Source: Paralvinella palmiformis (Eukaryota > Annelida > Polychaeta > Terebellida > Alvinellidae). From it: a stretch of DNA of 64,000 nt. The DNA is taken from contig JAODUP010001059.1 in the NCBI GenBank assembly GCA_025642065.1, positions 122,001-186,000 on the forward strand, read 5' to 3'. The notes beneath the pieces were generated by a model. The model saw nothing but the letters and a program-made list of their open reading frames with translations. It was not told the origin of the DNA and did not search any database. The position numbers were made by a program, and so were the translations under genes. Positions 1 through 11,548 of the stretch are shown here, piece after piece; position 1 is the first letter of the stretch; each line of letters opens with the position of its first letter.

Positions 1-115
1 GCAATATGAAGTGAGTTGGTTCAAACGAACTGTGCTATTTGTTAGCCGTCATATTACTGGAGGTCTAAGAATGGTTATATGTAATTTGGATATTGAACAA
101 ATATTAGAAACTTAC

Positions 116-568
116 GAAATGTGTGGTTATTATGGATTGTAGAATGTCTCTGGAAGTCTTCATATTTGAGAAGATCTGTAGTCTGAACGCTGATGTGGTG
201 ATTTGAGGTGTATCTGGCAGTTGTTCTGACGAAACGGGTTGAGATCCGGAACAAGGGTTGAGCAGGTCAGTGGAAATCGCTGTCACGTGACATTCTGCTG
301 TAATCCAGACTGAAAAGTATAAACATGAGATATCTTAGCGGAAACAATTGATTACACAGGTATAATTTCTCAAACAATCATTAGGAAGAAGACTAAAGAT
401 GTCCTCCTTTGTTTAATCATAATACTTAGACACTCACACATACACACACAAACACTCTCACACACACAACAAACAAACACAGACAGGACTTTATGACGAT
501 AGAGAATTACCAAGTATAAATAAAGTCCCTAATAAACGAAAATAAATCTTTTGTTCAGAGCTCATCAT
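116..568 (-). CDS. Cytokine-like gene copy A, 5' part only (exons 1-2), cut by window edge
   Basis: Exon 1 is 568-511 (58 nt, donor GTAATT, weaker than in copy B). Exon 2 is 297-116 (182 nt, donor GTAAGT). Exon 3 would lie left of position 1. The two exons and intron 1 match copy B almost base for base at an offset of about 6.8 kb, so this is a recent tandem duplicate. The exon 2 peptide is identical to copy B over the 60 residues compared. Confidence 0.55.
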
Positions 569-644
569 CTTTATGTCTGCTTTATCTTATCTATTTACAT
601 TCAGGTATCAATAAGATCTGTTTAGGCTGCATGCAGATGAATGG

Positions 645-830
645 CTTTTATAGACAGTCCTAATGACGTATGATATTCATAACTGGGTAAAATAAATAGT
701 CACGGTTTTCATGTCGCCTGATATGGGTCTGGTTTTTCCCGTTCTGTTTCTAACGTAACGTTTTCTGTGACTTTATTCAATTGACCATATATGGTTAAAA
801 TAATCACTGCCTACAAATCTTGGAATTTCC
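645..830 (-). promoter_or_regulatory. Promoter of copy A: TATA, CRE-like half-site, CArG box, kappaB-like site
   Basis: On the minus strand: TATAAAAG at 652-645 (about 80 bp before the ATG), ACGTCA around 670-663, CCATATATGG (a perfect CArG box) at 785-794 and GGAAATTCC, the complement of GGAATTTCC, at 822-830. GGAATTTCC matches the kappaB consensus. All four are kept at the same spacing in copy B. Confidence 0.45.
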
Positions 831-860
831 GGGTATCTATGCATTAGTATTTATTAGCTT

Positions 861-1421
861 TTTGATAGATGTACATAGGAAATAGTGAATCATACCATTC
901 GGATTTAATAGAAACTATAGGGCTTGTTTGTTTCAGGACTAAAACAAAACAAATAGCTGCCACATATAATCCTTAAATTATGGTTAAGAAGTATGGAAGA
1001 CTCTTATTAAACTGTGATCAATGATTTAAAAGAAGTCTGTTTTATAAATAATAGGGGTTCATAATTATAGCACAATTAAATGGAAACGTGAAAGAAAACA
1101 AAACCCAAGTCAGAATAACCGATGACTTTCATAATTATTTGCCGAAATCACAACCGACGTTCTGTGTTATTAGGTGTAACTGATTCTCGATATTAAAGAC
1201 ACATAAAATTATCCATCCGAAACTATATCTCGCAACCCTTCCTTTGTATTGATCAGTGGTAATTTGAAACGGAAACAGTTTTCCTTGTTGGTAAGTTTAA
1301 TGACTCGGAAACGGCAATCATTTGGTTCCGTTTCGCTTTTCTCAATGACAGTCTTTAGACATCCGGTTAAGAGAAGTAATACCTGATGTGTTGTCAGAAA
1401 TGGTTGTTATATGAAATGATG

Positions 1422-1476
<55 letters not shown>

Positions 1477-1697
1477 CGTGTGCGTGTGTGTGTGTGTATG
1501 TGTGTGTGCGTGTTTCTGTGTGTGTTTATGTGTGTCACCAATGCCATCTAATTGGAAGTCAGAATTCAACACCCAATCTCTCATAATAGTTAATTCATCA
1601 GTAGCTGAAAAACATATTTCAAACTTCATTAACAACAAAATTTACAGAGTATGACAGAGTTGTTGCCCTTATCTAATTCATAAGTTCATATGAATTT

Positions 1698-1744
<47 letters not shown>

Positions 1745-4700
1745 CATGCAATATTGTTAGAAGTAGTACTTCAAATATTATATCTCATAATATTTAAGTC
1801 TTTTAGTAGCTGTAAATCATTTCAAATTTCATTATTAACAATGTTTACAGAGTGACAGTTCAAAGGTACTTCTCGTAAAACTGAATCGAAACGGAAGTGA
1901 TAACTAGGTCACGCCCAAATGAATATGTAAATGTTCAAATGCAATATGCTGCTGAAATAAAGCGTTTAACTTGTGGATATGATAATTAGTTGGCGAGATC
2001 ACAACCGACGTGTTGTGGTAATAGATGCATTTGTTTCACGGGAATAAACCCCCTAAAATACATTTTCATTCAATTTAATTTATCCGTGATAATTTGGTTT
2101 GACAAGAACTTTCAGTTTCACAAACACCTATTGGAAGAATATGTTTTCGACGAAGGTGAGCGAGTTTATTCGTACAATATATATACCTGAGATATTAATA
2201 GTAACGATATTATACTCTGCTTGGGGTTGGTATCCGGATGTTTGGATGAGAGAAGTCATACCGGATGTGATGTCGGAAATTGTGGTTATGTGGAATGTTG
2301 CTCTGTGTTTTATCTCTCACTCACATTTTCAAAGTCCATAATTGTATGTTCTTCCATGCTAATATGAGATATTCAGGTATTTTTAATTTTTTTTATTTTA
2401 AATATTGTTATAGAATTTGATAGTGAGAGAATAACAGCCAGAATTAAAATAATATCATTATCTTCATCTCGCTTTGCTGCAAAGGAAAGTATTAATTTAA
2501 ATTAGAATTTCTACCAAATTATTTGAAGTGTTAAGACCTATATCTGACTTTCGTGCTCTAGTTTGCATTTATATTACAAATAACTAAAATTGATATGGTT
2601 AGTTAACAAATAGATATAATAATCATAACAAAATTCAATATGAGCATATAGTTTAAGTGGTTACAATTACAACATAAAATGTCGGGTAATCCATATAAGG
2701 AATTCAGTTTAAGGAATACATGCAAATATTAGCAACTCATCAAAACAATCTATCCGGAAGGAAGAATTCAAGACCCCAATAATAACTGGAACTGATTTCA
2801 AATTTCATTATTAGCAGTTGAACTTTTCTCAATTCTTTTAATGAACTTAATAATACTTCACTATTATATAAGGGAAAAAGCAAGAACTTACTATTTGATG
2901 GAACAATCGATTTGGTATGTTCACACATCCTAGCGCTCAACGATATTCTTATTTTGTAGTATACAATGATAAAATGAGGCGAAACTTCTCAACAAGCGCA
3001 TTTCTATATTATTATGTATATAGATCGAGATGTGTTCAAATGCAATTACCCTGATTGTGCAAATTATCTATACGACGAACTTATTTTCGCCAAACATGGT
3101 AACACCTAATAATGTTTGAATGTCATAAACTCTGCAGCTGAGAACCATAATAACTGATGCGATCGATGGAGAAGAGAACATTTCTAATATCGCTGCTACA
3201 ATTACCAAATGTAGACGTGTAGACAAAATGTTTTCTTTTTCAGATAGCTTTGGTTGGCATCAGATTCATCCTCAGCTCATCCTAGAGGATGAACATTAAG
3301 ACCTATATTTATGTTCTCGGCATTTAAAGTAAAATTGTCTTCGTCAACAATATTGTCAACCTTATTAAGCACAGTACCATGAATGTTCAATGAATTAAAA
3401 ATTTACATGAAATTCTCGTCTCAAAATATCTCACATTAACAACATTTCATGAATAGCCTGAAAAGATGTTGCCACGAGGTAAACATTATCAGCATAGCCA
3501 AAATTACTACTCACATGTTTATTTCTTGTATAACAGTCTATGTTGGCTAGTCATAATTGTTCAAGTAGTATTTCAATATATACACAAAACAACAAGTGAG
3601 AAATATATCACCCTGTTTAATACCATATTTAATGACATTTCTGGAGCGCTTCAAATACGTTATCCCTTTCACTGATTCCTTAATCGATCGTTGATCATAT
3701 TTCATAACTTAGTTACATTTAGAAATCATGAAGTGGACAATTTCCTAAATTATGACAGAGCTATTAATTTTAATACATAATCTACTTGCAGCACAATTCC
3801 ACTGGGGGGGGGGGGTATTTTTAGTTACCCCTTTCCACCAATATTACGGGTGTTTTTACCTTTTATTTATAGGATCCTACATGTTCGGATATGATTTCAA
3901 ATCTAAGTCAATTTCTAAATAGCCAAATATTTTCAGAACATGCGACATTTTTACCGTGTTTCTGTCTACATGTTTGTGAAGGGAGTGGCTCGATTAAAGC
4001 GTTGCATCAAAGATACGGATTTAAAATAATATTTTACAGATATTGGCTGACTCTGTTGACCATCGCATTCAGTGAAACATAATTTTGTACTTAAATTGGA
4101 TATTATAGGATACGATACCTGATTGATTTGTTATTGAGCGTTTAGTCATATCACAAAATAAGAGCAAGAATTTGCATATGTAATATACTCTGTTGTTCTG
4201 AGATATTTGTAGAAGATATATAAACTTCTTGTATTCTTAAAATCGCTGACAATACGAGACAGTTTACTTGGATGTCCATTTATATAATGGAAGAACATTC
4301 ATTTTTCAGGTAAAGGAAAAGAAATGTATATATTAATGAATTTGTTTATCATTAATTAATCCCAAATTGAGGTTTTGCTAGTGAAAAAGTATTGAAAGTA
4401 CCAGATCCCCCCCCACCCCAGCTAAAATATTAATAAGGATCATCATTCCTGCATATTGGCATGTACGTGCAGCACTACACACGCTTTAAAGAATAATATT
4501 CACTAAAACATTTATTTTTGACAATTATTTAACATCCATGTCTGTATGATGTAATGACATCTTAACATAAAACCATTTCCATAAGATGTGCTTGTTGCAA
4601 GTTTGAACGTCATGAAGTAAAACATAAGTGAGGATTTACAAATATTTATAAAAATTATTTACAAATATATAATATTTAAAAATAAACATATAATATGCTG

Positions 4701-5459
4701 AACACATCTACGAGCGTTGTAACAAAATCATCATAGGAATGTACAAACGTTGTAGAGACTAAGAACAAATGCATCGTGTTTAAGTGAACTCCCAACACAA
4801 CAGCTTTAACATAAAAAGTGATTTAAATTAAGTAATAATAAATATTATACATATCACACACAAAAAACCCATCTGACTGACAACCTGAATATGACAAAAA
4901 TAGTTTTGCATTTATGCATAAGTATGAGATCAGAGATCTAGCGAGAATGCTTCCTCATTAATACCGTTATGTAAAAACACACACACAAACACACGCGCGC
5001 GCACACATACACACGCACGCACACACCAAATATTTATATATGTAAAACGATAATTATATATCATTGTTCTATAAAATGTAAATATTATTTATGTATGATA
5101 TCCTGCTAATATTTCATATTTATCTTCTGAAAAAAGTCTTGCCTGACTAATGAAAAAGAGGTTTATGAACGTTCCTGAACTAAGAAGAACACGACAAAAC
5201 AGAAAAGATTCCACTCAGACAAAAACAAATATTCTGATGAAGTCTTGTCCAATATTGGGATACTAATATTAATCATTTGCAAGATGAAATATGAAGAAGA
5301 AAAAAAAATGCGATAAAAGGTTTTTCAGGAATGGTTAGCAGAAATACGTAGTTATTATTCGAATGCCCAAAGTTCAAAGTTTTTGTTTACATACGTCATT
5401 GCCTATTAGTTGGCCATACCTACAACAATTTGGCAAGTACTGTCACAAACCTATTTCAC
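861..5459. other. Intergenic between copies A and B
   Basis: I see no gene here. Diverged internal repeats are present: 1579-1660, 1782-1855 and 2780-2830 share an AATTTCATTATTAACA-like segment, and 1380-1420 resembles 2259-2300. Microsatellites sit at 1422-1515 (TA then TG), 1704-1740 (TA) and 4978-5025 (CA). Confidence 0.5.
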
Positions 5460-5816
5460 CTATATCTGTTTACGGGAAAAAAATTGTTGGTTATGAGCTA
5501 GAAAATCGTTCAGGTAAGTATTGATAACTACCAACGATTCATAAGCCATCAACATTTTGTTGATAGGAGTTTCATAAGTTATGTTGTTCACTTCATTTAT
5601 TACTGATGCCTCCATTTTTAGATCCTTCTCTATCATTTTCTGTCTACAAATGCAAAGCAAAGACATCATCTGACGAAGAAGTGTTTGATATTTGTCCAGT
5701 AGACTTGAAGTTGACATTTCAATTTCAGAATAATATTGTTCGTGCATGTACTGATGTTCCACATATTTCACGTATTTCATCAAAGTCTGCGTTATTAGCT
5801 TTAGTTCTATTTTGTC
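5460..5816 (-). CDS. Copy B exon 3 (putative helices B-D, stop)
   Basis: A pyrimidine-rich acceptor (CTTCTTCTCCCTACAG) precedes GACAAAATAGAAC. The exon encodes 118 residues and then TAG. Motifs in order are DKIELKLITQTLMKYV, SLLDKYQTLLRQMMSLLCIC, NEVNNITYETPINK and VVINTYLNDFLAH. The second half is conserved at 10952-11204 in copy C. Confidence 0.62.
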   Translation of the reverse strand, partial: DKIELKLITQTLMKYVKYVEHQYMHEQYYSEIEMSTSSLLDKYQTLLRQMMSLLCICRQKMIEKDLKMEASVINEVNNITYETPINKMLMAYESLVVINTYLNDFLAHNQQFFSRKQI

Positions 5817-5969
5817 CTGTAGGGAGAAGAAGATTGTTTTATTATTATGATACAAATGACATGATTTTGACATGCTAATTGTGACTCTTAACGTAATAAA
5901 TAAAACACTATTCCTGTGGTTAAATGATATAGAACCTGAGTTTATATAAAATAATTGTGTTATTATTAC

Positions 5970-6032
<63 letters not shown>

Positions 6033-7375
6033 GGTTACTAGCATCAATGCAATATTCGTCATTATTAGTAATATACCTGGTCAACTGTGAAAGTTATCTG
6101 GTAAGGTGTTGGCTGGAAATGGTGTACACCTGTCCATTTGATGGACAACAAGAATTGTACGATTCCTCCAGTATAACCCTGTAAATTGGGGTACATGTAT
6201 CTATTTAATATGATTATTCAACAAAATACAACAAGAATTACAAATAAATATTTTAATAATAAATCTTTTTCTACCAAAATTAAACACCGTCATAAGCACA
6301 CTTATCCATATTGTAAACCGAAATATATGTGTTTCTAATATATAAACATTAACATCTTTGACTAATACATTAACTGTATTCTTTTGATACTATGCGGAAC
6401 GAAAACCATTTTTGACTAAATTCCCTCAGACAGAAATACAACATATATGAATACGACCGGCATCATACATAAAAACAGCCATCGTAACTGATGAAGAAAA
6501 AAAAACACCACCAAATTTCCAGAAAATTTCTTTAGATATTGAAACTAATACAAATACATAAACGTCCCAAGGAGCAAAATATACAGTTAAATAGGATAAA
6601 TAAATAAGTATAACAAATTGATTTTATACTTGTATATCGATCTTACTTTTTCAGAGAAAAAGCTTTCCAGTGTAAACTGTCGAATAAGAGACATGGAAAC
6701 TTTATTAATATTGTAAACAGAAATAAAAAGTAACTATATAAACGGGGAAAATATCTATTTGATATGTAAGAAAGTAGACCAGAAACTATTAGTTTATAAA
6801 ATAGCAATATGAAGTGAGTTGGTTCAAACGAACTGTGCTATTTGTTAGCCGTCATATTACTGGAGGTCTAAGAATGGTTATATGTAATTTGGATACTGAA
6901 CAAATATTAGAAACTTACGAAATGTGTGGTTATTATGGATTGTAGAATGTCTCTGGAAGTCTTCATATTTGAGAAGATCTGTAGTCTGAACGCTGATGTG
7001 GTGATTTGAGGTGTATCTGGCAGTTGTTCTGACGAAACGGGTTGAGATCCGGAACAAGGGTTCAGCAGGTCAGTGGAAATCGCTGTCACGTGACATTCTG
7101 CTGTAATCCAGACTGAAAAGTATAAACATGAGATATCTTAGCGGAAACAATTGATTACACAGGTATAATTTCTCAAACAATCATTAGGAAGAAGACTAAA
7201 GATGTCCTCCTTTGTTTAATTATAATACTTAAACAATCACACATACACACACATACACTCACACACACACAACACACAAACAAACACAGACAGGACTGTA
7301 TGACGATAGAGACTTACCAAGTATAAATAAAGTCCCTAATAAACGAAAATAAATCTTTTGTTCAGAGGTCATCAT
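5460..7375 (-). CDS. Secreted helical-bundle (cytokine-like) protein, copy B, complete 3-exon gene model
   Basis: I join three exons: 7375-7318, 7100-6919 (or from 7097) and 5816-5460. Junction phases agree (phase 1, then phase 0), donors are GTAAGT-type and both acceptors are good. The product is about 197 aa. Residues 1-22 hold a short hydrophobic stretch (LLGTLFILG) that looks like a signal peptide. Exon 2 gives two Cys (ECHV, NPCSG) and a helical C-terminal part around SNMKTSRDILQS. Exon 3 gives three further helix-like stretches, a CxC motif (LLCICRQ), an N-glycosylation sequon (NNIT) and a final amphipathic helix (VVINTYLNDFLAH). Known: vertebrate LIF, CT-1 and CLCF1 genes have the same layout (short signal exon, helix A exon, long 3' exon) and similar size. 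Inferred: an extracellular four-helix cytokine-like ligand. Primary-sequence similarity is weak, so the family assignment is tentative, whereas the gene model is well supported by its two neighbours. Confidence 0.6.
5957..6031. repeat. (ATT)n microsatellite in intron 2 of copy B
   Basis: About 25 uninterrupted ATT units. Long Leu or Ile runs read through it are artefacts. Confidence 0.95.
6919..7100 (-). CDS. Copy B exon 2 (putative helix A)
   Basis: The acceptor is TTACAG|CAG, with a NAGNAG-type alternative three bases later (7097). The donor CATTTC|GTAAGT is in phase 0. The peptide runs from ECHVTAISTDLL through NPCSG to ILQSIITTHF. It is almost identical to 297-116 and clearly homologous to 12200-12019. 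Confidence 0.6.
7318..7375 (-). CDS. Copy B exon 1 (start codon, signal peptide)
   Basis: The exon has 19 codons plus one base, beginning ATGATG and ending CTTG before the donor GTAAGTC. The translated start is MMTSEQKIYF followed by RLLGTLFIL. The same exon occurs at 568-511 with one amino-acid change (MMSSEQ). Confidence 0.6.
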
Positions 7376-7451
7376 CTTTATGTCTGCTTTATCTTATCTA
7401 TTTACATTCAGGTATCAATAAGATCTGTTTAGGCTGCATGCAGATGAATGG

Positions 7452-7637
7452 CTTTTATAGACAGTCCTAATGACGTATGATATTCATAACTGGGTAAAAT
7501 AAATAGTCACGGTTTTCATGTCGCCTGATATGGGTCTGGTTTTTCCCGTTCTGTTTCTAACGTAACGTTTTCTGTGACTTTATTCAATTGACCATATATG
7601 GTTAAAATAATCACTGCCTACAAATCTTGGAATTTCC
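7452..7637 (-). promoter_or_regulatory. Promoter of copy B: same four-element module
   Basis: TATAAAAG lies at 7459-7452, a CRE-like ACGTCA immediately upstream, a CArG box at 7592-7601 and a kappaB-like site at 7629-7637. The kappaB site is 254 bp upstream of the ATG, exactly as in copy A. In the copy D flank (8911-9150) the TATA box remains (TATAAAG) but the kappaB position is mutated. Confidence 0.45.
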
Positions 7638-7690
7638 GGGTATCTATGCATTAGTATTTATTAGCTTTTTGATAGATGTACATAGGAAAG

Positions 7691-7741
7691 TACAATAAGG
7701 TTCCTAATAAACGATTTTTTAAAATTCTATTCAGAGTTCAT
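7691..7741 (-). pseudogene. Degenerate first-exon copy
   Basis: Homologous to the other first exons (ATG AAC TCT GAA), but the next codon is a stop (TAG) and the donor position has been lost. Its upstream flank still carries a TATA-like box (7888-7895). Confidence 0.45.
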
Positions 7742-8019
7742 CGTCTTTATGTCTACTATATCTTCTCTATTTATTTTCAGGTATCAATAGGATATATCCA
7801 GGCTGCTGTTTGTTTTGTTGTTCGGGGAGAATCCCCAGGCTGTTGCTTAATCAGCACAGCCTTTCCAGGCTGCATGCAGATGAATGGCTTTTATAGACAG
7901 TCATAATGACGTATGATATCTATAAACGGCTAAATTAAATTTCGATGCGGTCATCTAAAGACACCTGCTGCTGTTTTAAAACCACTTGAAGTGGTTATGT
8001 AAGGTTAAAATAATCAATA

Positions 8020-8650
8020 CAGTTGATGAGCAGCGCAGACACATGCAATGTATAGCTCTACGTATATATGTATAGATATGTGTATGTATAGAATATTTTA
8101 TGTTTAGATTGATATGTGTATAGCTTTATTTATGTATAGATTTATGGAGGCATAGGTCTCAAAGCATGTTTAGATGTTAATGTTCTGAACCCAGAATAAA
8201 GCTGAGGACAGCATATCTGGTGTCGAAGTGTTCTATGTATAGTTTTCTTTTGAACCACAGAAAATTATTGCTGAATGTAAACTGTGGTGTCAAAGTAGTT
8301 ATGTTGTGTATGTAGTCACTCGCCATTGAACCACACGCACGTGTTGTTTACTGCGAGCTGTGGTGAAAAATGGGAATTGTTGTCCCTGCTTCCGCTTTCG
8401 TACGTAGCCTGCATGTAGCCGCTTTCCCGTGGGCATGACATATTTGTCGCGTACGAAAAGGGGTTAGCTTGGCCCCATAAGCTAATGAGTAGCCCACACA
8501 CATGTATAGGTCTACGTATATATACATAGATATGTGGAAGTCCAGAAGAGTTTATATTTAGATTGATGTATGTATAGTTGTATTCATGTATAGATTTATG
8601 GAGGTATAGGTTTCAAAGGTTGTATTGATGTTGATGTTCTGAGCCAGTGC
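8020..8650. repeat. Diverged direct repeat of about 150 bp
   Basis: 8020-8190 and 8500-8650 share a GTATAGATTTATGGAGG(C/T)ATAGG core and flanks. They belong to the duplicated first-exon/promoter blocks. Confidence 0.6.
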
Positions 8651-8653
<3 letters not shown>

Positions 8654-8726
<73 letters not shown>

Positions 8727-8756
8727 TAACACACACACACACACACACACACAATG
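8654..8756. repeat. (TA)n followed by (CA)n microsatellite
   Basis: About 70 bp of TA followed by about 26 bp of CA, just downstream of the copy D first exon on the minus strand. Confidence 0.95.
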
Positions 8757-8776
8757 AATGAGAGATAGAGACTCAC

Positions 8777-8849
8777 CAAGTAGAAATAAAGTTCTTAGAA
8801 AACCAAAAGAAAACTTCTGTTCAGAATTCATCGTCTTTATGTCTGCCAT
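8777..8849 (-). CDS. Extra first exon (copy D), possibly an alternative first exon of copy B
   Basis: The exon has 24 codons plus one base: it begins MADIKTMNSEQ, continues with the hydrophobic FLRTLFLLG and ends at a good donor (GTGAGTCTC) in phase 1, as the other first exons do. No matching exon 2 lies between it and copy B exon 1, so it could splice onto copy B exon 2 at 7100 or be an orphan. A (TA)n/(CA)n tract of about 100 bp follows its donor. Confidence 0.42.
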
Positions 8850-9249
8850 ATCTTCGCTACTTGTATTCAGGTATTATTAGTACATGTTTAGGCTGCACGC
8901 AGGTGAACGGCTTTATAGACAGTCCTAATGACGTATGATATTCATAACTGGGTAAAATAAATTTCCATGGTTTTCATGTCGCCAGATAGATGAATGGTTT
9001 TCCCGTTCTGTTTCTAACGTTACTTTTTCTGTGACGTTATTGAAGTGGTTATATACAAATAAATGTTTCGCTGTTTTCAGCCACTTGAAGTGATTATTTA
9101 AGGTTAAAATAATCAATACCTGCACAGTGAAGTCAAATCTTGGAATCTCTAAGTACCTATACATTAACATTTATTAGATTTATGAGAGATGTACATAGGA
9201 AATCGTGAATCATGCCATTCGTATTTATTAGAAACACATAAGTGGTTAG

Positions 9250-10713
9250 ATGAAGAACAACTTGAATAGAGATAAGGTCAAATCTAGTAATTTCTCATCC
9301 AAACAACATGTGAATAAAGTTGAGAATCTTCGCATTAAGGTAGTATTCAGTTATATAAATGCTTCCATGTCTGTGAGAAATCACGGGATTCTATTGGCTA
9401 ATACTCTGGTAATAAAGAAGCAAATACATTATATATGCGAGTCCTTTTATTATCAAATAAGAATACTCTCTTTCTGAAAAACCGTCTACAGCGAGTGTAG
9501 AACTGCTGCCGTCTGGTGACATGCACTCGCAAAAGGGAACATATAAAGTTAGTTTTGTTCCGGTCACTGTACAGGATCCTGTTCCAGACATTTTATTTAA
9601 TGAGTAGAACAGCACCACTATATCAAAACGATCTGATCCAACAGTAAAAACTGCTGCGACTTTAATCTTGTTCACTTTTCACAGCACCAAAAACCCATAC
9701 AACAATGTACGGAGAGAAATGTTTAAATTAGCCTATTTATAATTATAATATATAAACCAGTGTATTTCTGTATAAGGCATGTTTGTGCTGTATTACCTTA
9801 GAACATTTTATAATTGTGCTGTATTACCTTAGAACATTTTATAATTGCGCTTTAAATGTAAAACGCCTTAATTAGAGCAATTTAAGTTGAACAAGGAGCT
9901 ATATAAAATACTACTACTATTTTTTTTATATAAGTGAGGTTTCTAAAAAATATAAATCAATTTTGTTTTAAATTATGAACTATAAAATTAAAGCCAAAAA
10001 CATGGTCAAAAATATAGTGAACACATATACGGTCATAGTAATAACTTCACTACAGGAATGTTGTAACCGTATAGAGACTAATATCAAATGGGTTCAGCTT
10101 CAATGAACCTCCATCACCAAACATTTGATTTAAACAAATGCCTTACATTAAGTAATAAATAATTTAAGTACTACAACACTAAACCGTTTACGCAATATAT
10201 TTACAAGGACATATAAGTATGAAAACAGCGACCTAGTGAGAATACTTCCTCCTACGCTGTCAGACAAACGCACACACACGTTTATGCAGATAAATACGCG
10301 CTTTGGCTTTGTCCTAATAAATGCGCACACAATCATACAGGTGTACATAGGCATTAACCATGACCCTTTTAAAATATCCACACTGGAATGCTTACAGCTC
10401 GCAAAACATTTTTAGTGCCATAATCTAATATCGAGCTTTAAATAGCTACTGGAAATGATATCACCGTCTCGCGCTGAAAATGATTTTACTGAATTTTAAG
10501 TTCAAACAAACATTTATGTGCGCTATCTACTAGTATGAGGATTCAATAGAGATGTGTATGAAAAACGTACGTAATAACGATAAATTGGTATGAACCATAC
10601 ATCTATGAAATGTATGTTTTATTTATGCGTGATTTCATATGAAATGTACTCGTTTGAATAGAATCTTGCATGGCCAACGAGAGGGAGTGTTTGTAAACGT
10701 AACTGACTTTTAC

Positions 10714-10758
<45 letters not shown>

Positions 10759-10951
10759 ACGCTAAGGCACATAAATACATATTTGAGTGACATCTAGTCT
10801 AATTAAAGGGAGAGGAATGATTTCCAAGACAAAATGTCTCAGAAATAAATACGAGAACATATGATTTGGAGACAGGTAGAGTCACTGATTATTAGTTGAC
10901 TATACATGAATCAATTTGGCAAGAACTGTCATTAATCGAGTTCACCTATAT
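9250..10951. other. Intergenic, no gene seen
   Basis: It contains a perfect two-copy 31-bp tandem repeat (9785-9846). 9721-9910 is related to 17690-17830 (both have TATATAAACCAGTG and AAATGTAAA segments), so this is a dispersed repeat. A (TA)n tract lies at 10715-10755. Confidence 0.5.
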
Positions 10952-11498
10952 CTATTCACTGAATAAAAGTAATTGAATATGAGCTAGAAAATCGTTCAGG
11001 TAAGTATTGATAACTACCAACGATTCATAAGCCATCAGCGTTTTGTTGATAGGAGTTTCATAAGTTATGTTGTTCACTTCATTTATTACTGATGCCTCCA
11101 TTTTTAGATCCTTCTCTATCATTTTCTGTCTACAAATGCAAAGCAAAGACATCATCTGACGAAGAAGTGTTTGATATGTGTCCAGTAGATTTGAAGTTGA
11201 TATCTCTATTTCACCGTCATCATCAGCAGTAGCATCATATTAATTAGGATTAGTATTATACCTGCTCATTTGTAAAGGATATCTGAGAAGGTGTTGGCTG
11301 GAAAATGTGCTCAGTTGGCCATTTGACAGACAACAAAAATTATAGGATAACTCCAGTATAACCCTCTAAATGTAGGTGTAGCTTAATTTTTCAAAACAAA
11401 AAGTAACAGGTATTTTCCAGAAATGTATTAACAGTTCCGTCCTAATGTTTTTTTTTTAAATTATGACTTATACACAGAGATACGCAGTCATACACTTT

Positions 11499-11548
<50 letters not shown>

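Larger units (their letters stand above)
1..860. repeat. Direct duplicate of 6805-7690
   Basis: The two segments are nearly identical over their full length, including intron, exon and promoter sequence. Similarity in copy B stops at about 7690 (ACATAGGAA), where extra first-exon duplicates are inserted. It resumes near 9190 with the sequence that follows in copy A. Confidence 0.85.

Noticed and set aside
1342..1654. ORFs of CVCVCV, THTHTH or IYIYIY
   Set aside because: These are translations of (CA)n, (TG)n and (TA)n microsatellites. The same applies to 16119-16376, 17790-17975, 19006-19237 and 60150-60374.
5957..6184. 75-codon poly-Leu ORF
   Set aside because: Frame through the (ATT)n repeat in intron 2 of copy B. 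No coding evidence.
9391..9675. Minus-strand ORF with SGTGSCTVTGTKLTLYV
   Set aside because: No domain, signal or conserved splice context was recognised, so a real exon cannot be supported.
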